From assembly GCF_029873635.1 (NCBI RefSeq), contig NC_080422.1, positions 16,398,049-16,462,048 on the forward strand: a stretch of DNA of 64,000 nt. The letters are read 5' to 3'. Below are positions 1 through 12,213 of the stretch, in pieces; the stretch's first letter is position 1; every line of letters begins with the position of its first letter. The notes beneath the pieces were generated by a model, which ran no database searches, was not told where the DNA came from, and saw only the letters and a list, made by a program, of their open reading frames with translations. The stretch is from Malania oleifera (lineage: Eukaryota; Streptophyta; Magnoliopsida; Santalales; Ximeniaceae). The translations under genes and the position numbers were made by a program.

Positions 1-431
1 GTCGAAACGAAATTGTAGATAAACACCGCATTGGAAACCTCCCAAGTTGTCGGGTCCCACCCGCCCATCACCACGAGGTCCGACCCGACTCCGACGATCC
101 GGCAAAACATCGGCAAAAGTCCTGCAAAACCCGGAACCGCCGGCAACTCGTGCCAGCTGCCGATTCCCGGGTCGCATAGAGTAAGACGGTAAGCCGGCGA
201 AGCTAAGTGCTTGAGGGAGGAAGGAACTTCGGCAGGGTCGACCCGAGCTTGAGCCATTACTACGATGGATCGGGCGCATCCGGCGGACTTCCGGCTCCGG
301 AAAAAATCTGGGTGCTGAATCTCGGCCTTCCAACGTCGACACACCGACGAAGCCGAGGAGAAGTGATCGTAGGGAACGCGAATTAGACAGTCGCGGCCGA
401 CGTCGTCGGGAAGACCCGGAATGAGCTCCAT
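1..431 (-). CDS. F-box/kelch-repeat protein, KISS ME DEADLY type (partial, N-terminal 143 codons)
   Basis: Read on the minus strand from the ATG at 431 this is an open frame to the window edge, with no stop and strong GC content compared with its surroundings. It starts MELIPGLPDDVGRDCL. The F-box lies at about residues 1-50, with a VCRRWKAEI core. It continues with a kelch-type region that includes QARVDP (around residue 62), RLTLCDP and GSDLVVMGGWDPTTW. This arrangement is that of Arabidopsis At1g80440/At1g15670/At2g44130/At3g59940 (KMD1-4). Those are SCF substrate receptors that target type-B response regulators and phenylalanine ammonia-lyase for degradation, so they act in cytokinin signalling and phenylpropanoid control. 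The C-terminal kelch repeats lie beyond the left edge. Family genes are usually intronless, and no intron is seen here. I am confident of the family but not of the exact KMD member. Confidence 0.93.
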   Translation of the reverse strand, partial: MELIPGLPDDVGRDCLIRVPYDHFSSASSVCRRWKAEIQHPDFFRSRKSAGCARSIVVMAQARVDPAEVPSSLKHLASPAYRLTLCDPGIGSWHELPAVPGFAGLLPMFCRIVGVGSDLVVMGGWDPTTWEVSNAVFIYNFVS

Positions 432-540
432 ATTAGAAAACGGGTGAATTTTCAAATATCGAATTAGAGATGGAATTGATAGATGAAGATGACGAGAAGG
501 ATTTTGGGATGATGAATTGATGAACGGAGTGGCTGGTGGT

Positions 541-553
541 GTTTAATTTATAG
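541..553 (-). promoter_or_regulatory. TATA box of the F-box/kelch gene
   Basis: The minus strand reads CTATAAATTAAAC here, a good plant TATA box about 115 bp upstream of the ATG at 431. That spacing fits a short 5' leader of roughly 80-90 bases. Confidence 0.65.
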
Positions 554-1006
554 AGGTGGGCCGGCACTTTAGGGGGGAGTAGGGGGTTAATGACGGTGGC
601 TCTTATGTCAGGCGGGCGGCGGACCGTTGTTTCTCCCCTTTTGATGGGCGAGGGAGGCCACGGCTTCTTCTTTTCTTGTGGACGAAAACTTGAATGGAAT
701 CATATCAATTTATTTTCTAAAAAAATACATGTGCCATGGAAGTCAGGCCGCCGACAAATTATTCTACTGCTTTCCGACATTTTATGTTGCGAATTTGGAT
801 TAGGATGGGAAGAAATAAGAAACATGGATGGGGATGGACTCCCTCTCATGTAATATATATAATTAAAAAATCTATAAAAATAAATTTATTATTTGATATA
901 AAATTCACCCATCACAAAATGTTATGTAATAAATGAGTACAATTGTACAAACAAAAATTATTTGCATGAAAAATGTTAGGACATTTGGTTCTGATCATCT
1001 TACACT
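554..1006. other. promoter-side spacer, no gene seen
   Basis: This is moderately GC-rich near the gene and turns AT-rich after about 860. Short open frames at 590-853 and 736-936 have no recognisable domain and overlap each other in different frames, so I do not call them genes. Confidence 0.5.
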
Positions 1007-1013
1007 ATTCCTG

Positions 1014-1502
1014 TCAGGGGTGTGCAATTGGTCAATTCAGACAGTTAACCAAATTAATCGAAATTTTTTGATTAACTCTCCATTATAACTCAACCGATCG
1101 AATTATACTCCTTAACCGAACCATACTCGACCGAGCCAAATTTTCGATTAATTCGGTTAACCGAATTTAATCGAATCAAATTATAATTAATTACAGAAAA
1201 AAAAATATGATTGTATAATTTGTATCATTTCAAAATTCAACTTAATAATTTATATTTAATTATTAATTAATTACAAAATTTGAGAATTTTATGGATTTAG
1301 GGAATTGTGGGAACCTAAATTATATAATTTATATTTAATTATTAATTAATTACATAATTCAGTTATACTAGTTAACCGAAATTCACTTTCTCCACAACCA
1401 AACTAAAAACTGAATAATTGAATTCACTAAATTATAAAATTGAACCAAACCGATCAAATTTGGTCAGTTAATTCGGTTAAAATCGAATTGTACTCACCCC
1501 TA
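1014..1502. mobile_element. hAT-like MITE (non-autonomous DNA transposon)
   Basis: The left end reads TCAGGGGTGTGCAATT and the right end, reverse complemented, reads TAGGGGTGAGTACAATT, giving imperfect terminal inverted repeats. Both sides carry ATTCCTG (1007-1013 and 1503-1509). This can be extended to an 8-bp duplication with one mismatch, as expected for hAT insertion. The interior is AT-rich and non-coding. It holds many copies of TTAACCGAA/TTCGGTTAA and two direct copies of an AT-rich stretch near 1249 and 1326. There is no transposase. Confidence 0.75.
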
Positions 1503-1509
1503 ATTCCTG

Positions 1510-2430
1510 CAAATGTAATTATCTTTGGAATATTTGATGCCAATTAAGCATATAAAATATTAAAAAGCTAAAATGCTAAGTTACTATACTTTGTTTGACG
1601 TTTTGCTCTCATAAATTAGTTAATTTGGCAAAATAACTATTTAAATTGTCTTAATTTTACATTTAGTATCCTACTTGTGGATAATTTGAGATTTTTGTTT
1701 CTTTAATTCAGTGTGTTGTAAGATATAAAGCATTCAGATACAGGATGAAAAGGAAATGCAGTTATTAAAAATTTGCAGATTAAATTACCCAAATACTCAA
1801 TTTATATAATTTCAAAAAAATTAAAATAATTTCTAGCATTTTTGGATCAGTTGAGGTCAATGCTAATGTAAACATAGGGGCCCCTTGCCCCCTTTCCTTG
1901 TGACTAGTTTGGGGTGACTGGTTAATTAGTATGACTTTTATTTTTACACAAGTTTCATTTGAATTTTCAATGAAACCAATGACATTTTAGGGAAAAAAAT
2001 TTAAAAAAAAAAAAAATGGGTTACAATTAGTTTATGGTATTCCTAAAATTAAAAAAGGAATAAAATATAAATGTAATAAAAAATTATATAAAGATACAAC
2101 AATTTACTTGTACAAAAGCTCGTTTATCCATCCAGCATTAAATAGAATAAGAATAGGCATTTTCACGATGATATTTGGAAATTTTCATTCCTTTTTAATC
2201 TGGTATCTAGGACTCAATAGTATGCGCGTTTATGGTACTTTCAAGCTCTATAAAACAAACAGTTTATGAATTTAACCAATGTAGGCTTAAGCTAATTGTT
2301 GGCACCTCATTTTATCGAAGGTGAAAGGAAAAAAAAAAATCAAACACAAAACAAAGAAGAAAAAGATAACTAAAAATTAAAGGAAAAGGGGGGGGGGGAT
2401 TTAAAAAACTTGGCATGTTGACCTGCACCT
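1510..2430. other. AT-rich intergenic sequence, nothing recognised
   Basis: Homopolymer A tracts, a GGGGGCCCC-like patch near 1877, and a G run near 2390. No open frame of note on either strand. Confidence 0.5.
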
Positions 2431-2445
2431 TAGAAAGCCAAAAAA

Positions 2446-2663
2446 CTTACCCCCAGGGTGTGGTTCAGGTGGTAGTGTGGGCTGTGGGAGTGCCTCTCAT
2501 GAGTTCAGATGTTCAAACCCTCCTGAACTCATTTCCGCCCCTGAACTCCTGAATTTACCCTCCCTTTAAAGTTGTGGGGTCAACTTCAAGGGACGCAGGA
2601 TTAGTCATATGGACCGTAAAACGGACACGTGGATATCTGGTGCGTAATCCAAAAAAAAAAAAA
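2446..2663 (+). mobile_element. SINE (tRNA-derived) with perfect 15-bp target duplication
   Basis: A 218-bp unit is bounded by direct repeats TAGAAAGCCAAAAAA at 2431-2445 and 2664-2678 (15/15 identical). It contains a box A-like GTGGTTCAGGTGGTAG near 2460 and a box B GTTCAAACCC at 2511-2520, and it ends in an A tail. Pol III boxes, an A tail and a long target duplication together define a SINE. The perfect duplication suggests a fairly recent insertion. A 75-codon open frame on the opposite strand across this unit is incidental. Confidence 0.85.
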
Positions 2664-2679
2664 TAGAAAGCCAAAAAAT

Positions 2680-3053
2680 TTTTAAAAAATAAAAAAAGTA
2701 GGCGTGTTCTTGCCACCCGCTTGTATGGGGGAGCCGAAATGACGTCATTCCAACGCCCCTTTGTCTTCTCCCACTCGTGCATGCGGCTTAACAGCCTCTG
2801 GCAGCTTGTTTACTATGGAACCTGGTATTGTGCGTCATGCTACCCATCCTACACCCCTACCATGCTACTTGAGAAAGGGCTTGCTGGGTAAGGCATTGCC
2901 CGTCGATTCAGGGCTTTACCCACTGGGTTAATAGCCCTCCCCTTCATTCCTTGCCCCATTTTCGATCCTATATAATCCCCACCCTCCCCTCAGTTGAAAA
3001 CATACGGCGAAACAAAACCAGAGGAGAGACGAAGCCCTGCTCATGCCACCTCC

Positions 3054-3104
<51 letters not shown>

Positions 3105-5751
3105 CACACACAGTTTTGTTAGATGCACGCACCATGTAAGTGAATTTATGTGTGCGGATGCATGGAAATTATGTAAGTTGTCAGTTTATTTTAATATTAT
3201 ATTACCAAATTACATTAATCATCTTGAAATTAAATTTTATTTAAATAAGTCCTTGAAAAGAGAATGATTTTTAGTTTGTGTTTTGAAAGGACATGTACCT
3301 TTAAGTAAGACTCTTATTTAATTAAGTGTTTGAAGAGAGCACACATTAGAGTTACATATCTATTTATTTAGGTTTTAATTTTTTGTGTTTCTTAAATTCA
3401 ATATATTAATTGGACCTTGAGGCATTGGCTCTAAGACACATCTATCTCTACATACAATTTCATTCACATCACTATTGTCATTCTATCCTATCATCCGAGT
3501 ATAGAGAGTTAAACAACTTAAGAAAGGTGTTCTTTGCGGAGCTAAACTTTGGACTCTTCCATTTGTGTAGAAGTGGATTGAATCATATGATTCAAATCGA
3601 ATTGTTGTATCATGGGAGAGACAATTCAAAGTGAAGTTCTGTTGCACCATTTCATAAGTTAAGCCAAAAAAAACTACAGAATACTTGAATCTCCTTAAAA
3701 AGAACGAGATACTCATGCCAAGAGAGGTTGGACCTTCAAAGGTGCAAGCTCCTATGATGATAATGAATCCTCATCCCAGGTTGACTTTGATTCCATTGGA
3801 TGAATCTACACCCCTTTTCCTATGTTCATCCTTGGTAGCACCTACATCAGTTTACCCATCTGCTCCTTAAGGATCTTGAGTTCTTGATTAGCCTCTCTCT
3901 GAATCTACTCTATCTTAGCCAATCGATTCGCTTAGCTAATCGATTCGATCTCAATATGATCCCTTGATCCTCACTAAGTATTCTCCAATGACGAGGAACA
4001 ACTTAATTGGCCAGTATCAGAGACAAAAAAATTCTTCTATAGGAGACACAATAAATGGGATGACCATACATGCAAATGATAGATGTATGAAATGAACTTG
4101 AAATTGCCAAGATTTTAAGACAAAGGTAAGAAAATTCCTAGAAGGTGAAGATCTTCATGGGCAATTGAGATTCACTCACAAATGCAACTTCCTAGAAAGC
4201 TTGGTAAGAGTTATGATTCTACTATGAACATGAGTGATAACACAAGTGGGTGAATGACTGCCCGAATGCCTTTATGCAAAATGATTAAAAGATTAAATGA
4301 ATATGCTTGCATATTTGCATGAATGAAGGAAATACCCTCCCATGAGATGAGGGGACGAATGTTAAGCAAAAAAAAATGTTGGAATGGGCGTCAGGGGTCC
4401 CCCTCACACTCAAAGCCTCTAGATGGAAAAAATGGACAAAATCTCACACTTCAAGTTAGTAAATGTAAAAAAGAAAGGATGCTCATATGATATGCCAACG
4501 AAAAGGAGGCTTTTCTAAAGAATGAATAAGAAGGATGCAAGATCTCAAGTAAGGCAAATGGATAAAGGGATGTACGAAATGATGGATGTTTATCTACTCA
4601 ACAAATGGGTGGTTGAAAGATCCTGAGCAGAGCCTAGAGGTGACTTAAGAAGATTTCTTGAATTAAGGCCCACCTGTAGGGTGATGACAGGGTGCTCCCT
4701 GAATAGATGCTACCCAGGAAATGAATACCACAAAATGGACAAGTATACAAGGGCCCTTATGCCAAAAGAATGAAGGAATTGCTCAGGCAATGACTACCTG
4801 ATCAAATCACATAACCATCTCTAATTGGATAAGGAACTTAATCAAATAGGAGAAAATGGAAAAGTCGTCCATACTGAAGGAAAGGATACCCCAATGAAGG
4901 AGTCACTAGGAGAAATGGGAGGAAGACCCTAAGATTGATAGTGATTCCTTACTCAGAACTAATGGTAGACAATGGGAATGAAATTGCCTAAACAGAATAC
5001 TGAACAACCTTGAAAGAAAGAAGCCTAGGAATTGAAAACTAAGTTTTGGACTTTATTTAGGTAAACAAGATTAAATGTAAGCAAAGGCATTATACCTGCC
5101 TTGCAAGGTTCTGGGAAAGAGGGAGGAAACACGCTCAATGAAGACAAAAAAAAATGGCAAAATTGTATAAAAAGGCATAATAACAATGAAAAAGTTGTAC
5201 AAAAGAGTCTACCAAGAAGGTTGGAGCTCTTGTCCCTAGAAAGTAGGTTTCTAGATACATGGGATGGCAGTCTGAGGCTTAATACTAGGGTGGGAGTTTC
5301 TACAGTTTACTGCATGTGGTTTGGCTCTAACGATAGGAGGTTCCTAGTCTATTTCTACTTAACTAGAAAGTCGGAAGAACTCTCGTCCCTACCCATTATA
5401 GGCGATAGTGGACAAGATACATCTTGAGTGGAATGTTTTATGTGCCCATTAGGAGGCTCTTTGTTCTCAGGATCTAACATGACCTCATCCCATACTAATC
5501 CTAAGGGTACAGCCTAGGTGCAGAGCTCGTGTAATGTGTGTGAGGAAAGGCCTAAGGAAGGCCTAAAATCCATAAGCAAACAAAGAATCATCTAGCACAC
5601 ATATTTCTTTATTACATGCATATTTACAAAGAGCAAAAAAAGCACACAAATCATTATTAAAGATACACAAGTCTTGATCGATTAAATTCAAGGTAATCAA
5701 AAGGCTAATCCTTGGCTCGACTCTTTAAAAGTCCCCAGTGGAGTTGCCAAG
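2680..5751. other. non-coding, probably old retrotransposon debris
   Basis: Apart from the CT microsatellite I recognise no gene. The stretch lacks convincing reading frames and carries many short repeated phrases. Near its end, CCCCAGTGGAGTTGCCAAGA (about 5731-5750) resembles the sequence beside LTRs of Ty3 Tat/Ogre-type elements. The whole stretch may therefore be the 3' internal part of such an element, but this is weak evidence. Confidence 0.35.
3059..3100. repeat. (CT)21 microsatellite
   Basis: Uninterrupted CT dinucleotides, followed by a short CA run. Both strands show artificial open frames of repeated Ser-Leu or Arg-Glu across it. Confidence 0.95.
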
Positions 5752-6392
5752 ATGTCGCAATGTCTCAAAGGGGTCAACTCTTGAAATAAATGTGGTTGAA
5801 TCTCTGAAATCGCCTCTATTGAATGGCAAACTCAAGATAATATGAAAATGGGGTAATATATGCCGTTAGAAATGGGTCAAAACATAGTCCAATGAAGTCG
5901 CCACTAACCTATTCTTACTCTAGGTGAGGTTAGAACACCTATTTAATATACTATCAGTTCAATGATCTCTAAGTTATTCCTAGGTCCAAGGAAATTGATA
6001 GTCAAATGTCTGCATTACCAGGTCAGATTTTGGAGTACGGTTATATAAAGGGAAAATACTAGCACCACTTTACACTTGTCTGACGGACGGTACCTGATTA
6101 GCTTAGGACTACCTTTAAAATTAACCGATCAAGACTCAAATTATTCCTTTTAATTCCATTTACCAATCCAAAATATATTGGATAGCTCTGCGAAAAACAA
6201 AAGCTACCTTCACCTTGGGATCCCCAAAGGCATGCGAAGTCACAACCCATAAGAATCCCCATGAGGATTAATTGCTTTTTAAGTTTATTTTAGGTTAAGG
6301 GTTTTCTTTAGTTGACCTTTAAATATTGGGAGACCTTGTGAAAGACAAAAACTTCCCTCACCTATGATTTATTTAAGGTATGTGAAAACAAA
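5752..6392 (+). mobile_element. possible LTR fragment of a Ty3 Tat/Ogre-type element
   Basis: It begins TGTCGCAATG right after a GGAGTTGCCA phrase. It includes AGTCGCCACTAACC (about 5896) and GGGAAAATACTAGCACC (about 6050), phrases that recur in plant Tat/Ogre LTRs. It is cut at 6393 by the copia LTR, and I could not find its far end. The call rests on remembered family phrases only. Confidence 0.3.
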
Positions 6393-8132
6393 TGTGAATT
6401 TAAGTGTAATCCCAAGAGGGGCTGAGTTGGGTAATTAAAAAATATTTTTGGTCTCTTAATTCCTAATTTTAAAATCAACCATACAAGCACAAGTTTGAAG
6501 ATACATAGATTTCAGTATTACACAACCTAATAAATTCAAGCTTTGGATATCTCACACAATTTAGTATTACCCAACCAATCTCAAGTCCAATAAATATTTA
6601 AGATATGCACAATAGACAAATATTAAATAAATTACCAAACGCAAACGAGAATAAAAAGAGATAAGTTAAAAGAGAAGCAAACACAGGATTTTTACGAAGT
6701 TTAGCCAAACACGGCCTACGTCCTCACCTTGGGCAGAATACCTAAGGATTCCACTAATCTGCTCCTTAAACCCAGGCGGAGCTTCTTGTTACAAACCGCC
6801 GCTTACAAGAGGCATAGTTTTCTCCTTACAACCTGCTGCTTACAAGAGGCGTAGCTTCCTCCTTCCCGGTTCACAACCCGAACCGTCAATACAATAGATG
6901 AATAAAGTTTCTGAATACACTCAAATGCTTCTCAACAAGCTATGAGTACAGTGAAATCTTAAACACACTCACAGGATATAACTTGAAGCTCAAAAGTGAA
7001 TATGTGATGTTTTTAATAAAATTTTTGCAATAACAAATGTATGATCTTTGTTAAAAGAATATATGTTAAGTTTGCTCCAAAGATCTAAACCCTATTCAAT
7101 ATTTCTCTAGAAAAGATTTTCCAAAAATATGTATTTTGGAGATTTAAGGGTTTGCTCTTAAATAGTTTTTGCAATGATAAAATAAGATGAAATCTTGGAA
7201 TAAAATATAAAAGTGAATGCTTTCAAAGATTTAAAATTTAGCAAAAACTTTTTCCCAAAACGATTTTTCAAACAATGAATAGATGAAAAACTAGAATTCT
7301 TCCTCCCAATAAAATTTTTAAATAAAATGGGTAGGGGAGTAGATAGACTTTAACAAGAAGACTAAATACTTAAAAATAAGAACTTGTTTACCAAACCTCA
7401 AAACCAATGAAGCTTGCAAGATATGAGTGAAAGCCCTTTGAACGTGAGAGTAGAGAATGCCCAAGAAAGTTTTTGTATAAAAGAATATTGGCAAAAGGTT
7501 ATAAAATAGGTTTTAGAGTTGAAATATATAGGCATTCTCGGCATATGGACACTCTCCAACCGTTGGATCATTAAAAAGGTAAGTTATTAAAAAAAATCTA
7601 CCCACTGAGCGCTAGAGCGTCAGCTTGCTCCGACAGACTCGTCGACAAGTGGACACATTCGTCGACGAGTGTCCTTCACTCGCTCAACAACTAGACCAGG
7701 GGATTCATTGACGAGTGGTCTGTCTGAGAAAGTTAGGGTCTCGGTATTTTCTTGCCGATGGGAACATGCATTCGTCGATGAGTGGCTTTCATGCTTTCGT
7801 CAATGAGGCTAGGGGTCTAGTCGACGAGTTCCCTATTTTTTAGCCCTATTAACCTTCTAAGATGCAGATCCAACTATATCTTATGAGACATGTAAATACA
7901 AATACAACTAAATGCACATTACAATTGAAAAGTTGAACCATCTTCATCCTTTTGCTCTTCAAATTCCATGGAACAAGTTCAAGTTGTAAGTGCTTCAGGT
8001 TTCTCATAGCTTCCATAGCATTCTTACCATCCGTGCGTGCTAAGTAATGATCATGTTCAAAAGCTTAATGCACAGGTAAGATACTAAGTGATTTGTCATT
8101 ATCAAAATAGGATTGGACTCATAGAATCAACA
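6393..8132 (-). repeat. 3' LTR of the copia element
   Basis: On the plus strand it begins TGTGAATTTAAGTGTAATCC and ends ATCAACA, so it reads TG...CA on the minus strand. It matches 17552-19226 along its length, with indels. One is an extra 40-bp-scale repeat near 6820-6860 that holds a second copy of the CTTACAAGAGGC phrase. Another is a block missing after 7865 relative to the other LTR. A TATA-like TATATATTT on the minus strand lies at 7533-7524. Confidence 0.9.
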
Positions 8133-8147
8133 ATCTTCCCTTTTTTT
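8133..8147 (-). other. polypurine tract of the copia element
   Basis: The minus strand reads AAAAAAAGGGAAGAT immediately before the LTR start TGTTGATT. This is the expected plus-strand priming site and fixes the inner edge of the 3' LTR. Confidence 0.85.
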
Positions 8148-8187
8148 ATGATGACAAATACACGAGCAAAAATGGGTTAAGCCTAAC

Positions 8188-9197
8188 TGATTACGCTTCA
8201 AAGTTGCTTAATTAAGTGTTTAAATTCATGCATTAAAGATTATAATTTTAATTAAATGCCAAATTATGTTCAATATTTTAACAATGAGCTCAATTTATAA
8301 TATTTGGATTTTTATTCTATAATTTATGAATTTTTGGTATCTTATTATTGTAGGATGATTTTTGGACATTTAAAGTTGAAATTAAAATTTACGCGGGTCA
8401 TACGTGAGAGAAACCGGGTCATGCATATAAAGTGAACCGTGCATGTGAGGGCCATAACTTTTCATTGAAAGATCCGCGTATGTGGGGTTCATGGAGGATA
8501 AAGAATAAAATGATGCAAATGGAGGCGTTTAACGCGAAACGAAGCTAATTAGGCGATTATGGACAATTTCGATACTACTTTGTAATCTAGGCATAACTCT
8601 CTCATCCTACCTTCGATTCAAATGATTCAAGATGCTGTAGAAATCGAATAAAATGTTCTACAACTTTCATATTTTGAGTTTTAAGATATACTGACTGTAT
8701 CAAGGTCAAAATCGGGCGTGAAGTTACCATACGCTTATAAGCTTTTAACGTGGGTCGTGTGAGACAAGGAAAGGCCCATGCAAAAGCAAGACGTGTAGAA
8801 GCATGCGCTGGAGTGAGTGGCTTTTCGATGGTTTAAAAATTCAAGGAGAGGAGAGTAGGCTTTATTAGGATTGGGAGAGAAAAAAAAAAAAAAACAAGTT
8901 TTGAAAAGTCAAAATAAAGGGGCTAGGGGGTTGCCTTTATAAGTAGCTTAGAGTAGGGTTTGAGGGGAGTTTTTTTTTAGTCTTACTTTTCTTCCTGGGA
9001 GGCCGTACGCAGCAGGAGGGGACCTCCCCAACACATACACGGCTTGCACCTCTTTTCTCTCTTCTCTTTCTCTTTTCTTAGTTTAATATTGTTAGATTAA
9101 TTTTTATTGTCAAAACTTTAGTTTACTTCAATTTAAAGTTGGGTTTAAATATTTGTTTAAGTTAGTTTAAGAACCTTTTTTTTTAAGATAATTTTTT

Positions 9198-9293
<96 letters not shown>

Positions 9294-10030
9294 CTTCATT
9301 ACTTTTTAAATACCTTGTTTAGATTTATTTTATTGAAGCTTTTTGTTCAAGTCAATTTTTGTTTAAGCAAATATTTAAGTTTAATTTATTTTTGAAATCT
9401 TTGTTTAAATTAGTTTAACGTTGAAATTTAAATTATTTTTTTTTTTTTTTTTTTTTGAATCTATTGTTGGATTGACTTTAATTTTTGTTCAAGTTATTGG
9501 TTGGATTAGGATTAAATTCTTGAGTTGATGTTTAATTGAGTTTTTTTTTATGGTTGAATGTTTAAGTTGATTCATAAAGTTTTTGTCTTTAGGTTTTTGT
9601 CCGAAATTTCAAATGTAGGTTTTATTTCTTGTCTGAATGCTTAATATAAAATTGTGTTCTGCATTTAATTTTGTTATCATTTATTTTATTATGTGAATGG
9701 ATCATTGAGTAGGGATTCTAATTGTGTTAATTTTTCCCGTCGTCTATTTATCGTTATTAGTTTCTTGTCGTTAATTTTATTCATGAGATGTTCGTAGTTT
9801 ATGTCTTGTTTCTTTTAATTTTGATTTCGTCACAAAATCTCAAAAATCCAGGAACTGAATCTGAACTGTGTTTAGTAAAAATTTCTTTTCTTATTTTCTT
9901 TGGGATTACATGAAGTCTGCAATTAAACTGCATTCCCTAAGGAGACGATCTGCCCCTTGAGCTAATTATTGTACAACTGAACTCTTATACTTGGGATAGC
10001 CTTTGCGCTGCTCATTTTTAAAGTGAGTCA
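8188..10030 (+). mobile_element. probable solo LTR inserted in the copia element
   Basis: This block splits the region between the copia pol and its polypurine tract and has no coding content. It begins TGATTACG and ends GAGTCA, with CTAAC before it (8183-8187) and TTAAC after it (10031-10035), a 4/5 match. Inside are a TATA-like TTTATAAGTAG near 8938, a pyrimidine-rich leader, a long CT microsatellite, and near the end GGAGACGATCTGCCCCTTGA, a phrase common near Tat/Athila LTR ends. The exact borders are uncertain. Confidence 0.5.
9201..9289. repeat. (CT)n microsatellite, about 45 units
   Basis: A perfect CT run of about 89 bases inside the solo LTR candidate, downstream of its TATA-like box. 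It would lie in the transcribed leader. Confidence 0.95.
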
Positions 10031-10788
10031 TTAACAAAGGCTACCCCTAAGGATATGCATAATTTAAAATGTGCAATGTTTTTGTACTCAAAATATGTCC
10101 AAAGTGGCTAGAAAATATTTCTCCCCCTTTTGACATCAACAAAAAGGGCTAAGGCAAAAAAAAAATATAAGTATTTAAATAAATCCTTAGCTTAGAGAAA
10201 TTTGCTTTTTGACACAAACATAACTTATTTGAAAAAAATTCTCATGTTGAGCACAAAACAAAATTTCAATCAACATCTATGCAAACAGTTAGATTCAGTA
10301 TAGTCCAAAGCAATTCATTCATGTATCAAAATGTATCAAGTATCCATAGAAAAGTACAAACATGTAGTTCATTATGGATAGCAATGGTATTTCTCACCAA
10401 GGTATAAGAATAAGAGTATGAAAGAGGTTCGTGAGCACGCCTAATTTTCAAAGCCAAATAATTTTCAAGTTAAGTTTCTCCCCCTCAGCTATGCACTCCA
10501 TTGCATCTCTAGGCAACTTCTATGTTATGCATCAAGCCTAATTCATGTTTGATTTGGATAAACTTATCCTCCTGAAGTGGTTTCGTGAATATATCGGCCC
10601 ATTGCTCATCTATGCACAAACTCAAGTGCCACGTCCCCCTTTTGCACATGATCATGAATAAAATGATGTCTAATTTCTATGTGCTTGGTTCGTGAGTGTG
10701 ATATGGGGTTCTTTGAGATGTTTATTGCACTAGTATTATCACATTTTATGGGAAGAGTGTCATAGTGCAATCCATAGTCCATGAGTTG

Positions 10789-11013
10789 TTACTTCATATA
10801 AAGCGTTTGAGCACAACAACTTCCAACCGCTCTGTATTCAGCCTCGGCTATGGACAGTGCAACTGAATTCTGTTTCTTGGAGAACCAAGAAACTAAAAAT
10901 TGTCCTAGAAAATGACATGTTTCGCTTGTGCTTTTTATATCCACTTTACTACTGGCAAACTCAGCATCTAAATAACTGACTATTTCAAAAGTAGCGTACT
11001 TAGGATACCACAA
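10789..11013 (-). pseudogene. copia RNase H relic
   Basis: The peptide contains WYPKYATFEIVSYLDAEFA, STSETCHFLGQFLVSWFSKK and AEAEYRAVGSCCAQ, the standard copia RNase H signature. The usual DAD acidic pair reads DAE here. The frame breaks on both sides. Confidence 0.9.
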
Positions 11014-11199
11014 GCCTAGTTCAACAGTTCCATTTAGGTATCAAAGTATTCCCTTGACAGCTAATAAGTGTGACTCCTTAGGTGCAGCCTGAAATCTTGC
11101 ATACATGAAAACACTAAACATAATATCAAGTCTACTAGCAGTCAAATACAACAAGCTACCAATCATGCTGCGGTAGAACTTAACATCTACTGGTATGCC

Positions 11200-12060
11200 T
11201 TACTCATCCTTATCTAGTTTTGTGGAATTGCTCATGGGTGTTCCTAAAATTTTACCATCTTCCATATTAAATTTCTTGAGCAAGTCTCTTATGTATTTAG
11301 ATTGGTTTATAAAAATTCCATGTTTGTCTTGTTTTATTTGAAGTCCTAGGAAGAATTTAAGTTCACTTATCATGCTCATTTTGAATTCATTTTGCATGCA
11401 TCTGGCAAACTCATTACACAACTCTTCGTTTGTTGCCCCAAAAATGATGTCATCAACATAAATTTGTACTAGGAGCATGTTATCATTTTTATTCTTTATG
11501 AAGAGTGTTGTGTCTATCTTCCCTCTAATAAGTCCATTATCTAGTAGAAAATCACTAAGCCTTTCACACCAAGCTCTAGAAGCTTACTTCAATCTATACA
11601 AGGCTTTAGTCAATCTATAAACATGATCTGGGAATTTGTGGTTTTCGAATCTTGAAGGTTGTTCAACGTATACTTCCTCATTTATATAGTCATTTAGAAA
11701 TGCGCTTTTAACATCCATTTGATATGATTTAAAGTTCTTAAAAGCAGCATATGCAAGTAACAATCAAATGGCTTCCATCCTAGCTACAGTTGTGTAGGTT
11801 TCCTCAAATTCTATACCTTCTTCCTAATTATATCCTTGGTCAACTAGTCTGACTTTGTTTCTAATGACTATTCCATTTTCATCTTTCTTGTTCTTTTAAA
11901 CCCATTTTGTTCCAATAACAGTGTAATCATCAAGTCTAGGAACCAAAGTCCAGACTTTGTTCCTCTTAAATTGGTTTAATTCTTCTTGCATGGACATCAC
12001 CCATGACTCATCCTCAATTGCCTCACTCACATTCTTAGGCTCATCCTGTGATAAGAATGC
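11200..12060 (-). pseudogene. copia reverse transcriptase relic
   Basis: The last 92 codons (11478-11200) are open and contain the catalytic QIYVDDIIFGATN and LKFFLGLQIKQ. Upstream in related frames are VIGTKWV, MDVKSAFLNDYINEEVYVEQP and YRLTKALYRLK, interrupted by stops. The YVDD box is intact, but the domain as a whole is not. Confidence 0.9.
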
Positions 12061-12213
12061 GAAGTGGCTAATCATATTTCTAAGGGATGATCAGGTGGCT
12101 ACACCACGTGATGGTTCACCTATGATTTGATCTATGGGGTGATTCCTTACAGATTTCCATTTCTTAGGTAGTTCATGTACCTCACTATCTACTTTATTAT
12201 CCTCAATATGTGT

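Noticed and set aside
590-936. Open frames of 87 and 66 codons upstream of the F-box gene
   Set aside because: They overlap in different frames, have no domain or codon pattern, and lie in promoter/spacer DNA.
2928-3267. Several overlapping frames with long Ser-Leu or Arg-Glu runs
   Set aside because: They are produced by the CT microsatellite at 3059-3100.
5101-5427. 108-codon plus-strand frame
   Set aside because: No recognisable family, no splice context, and located in likely retrotransposon debris.
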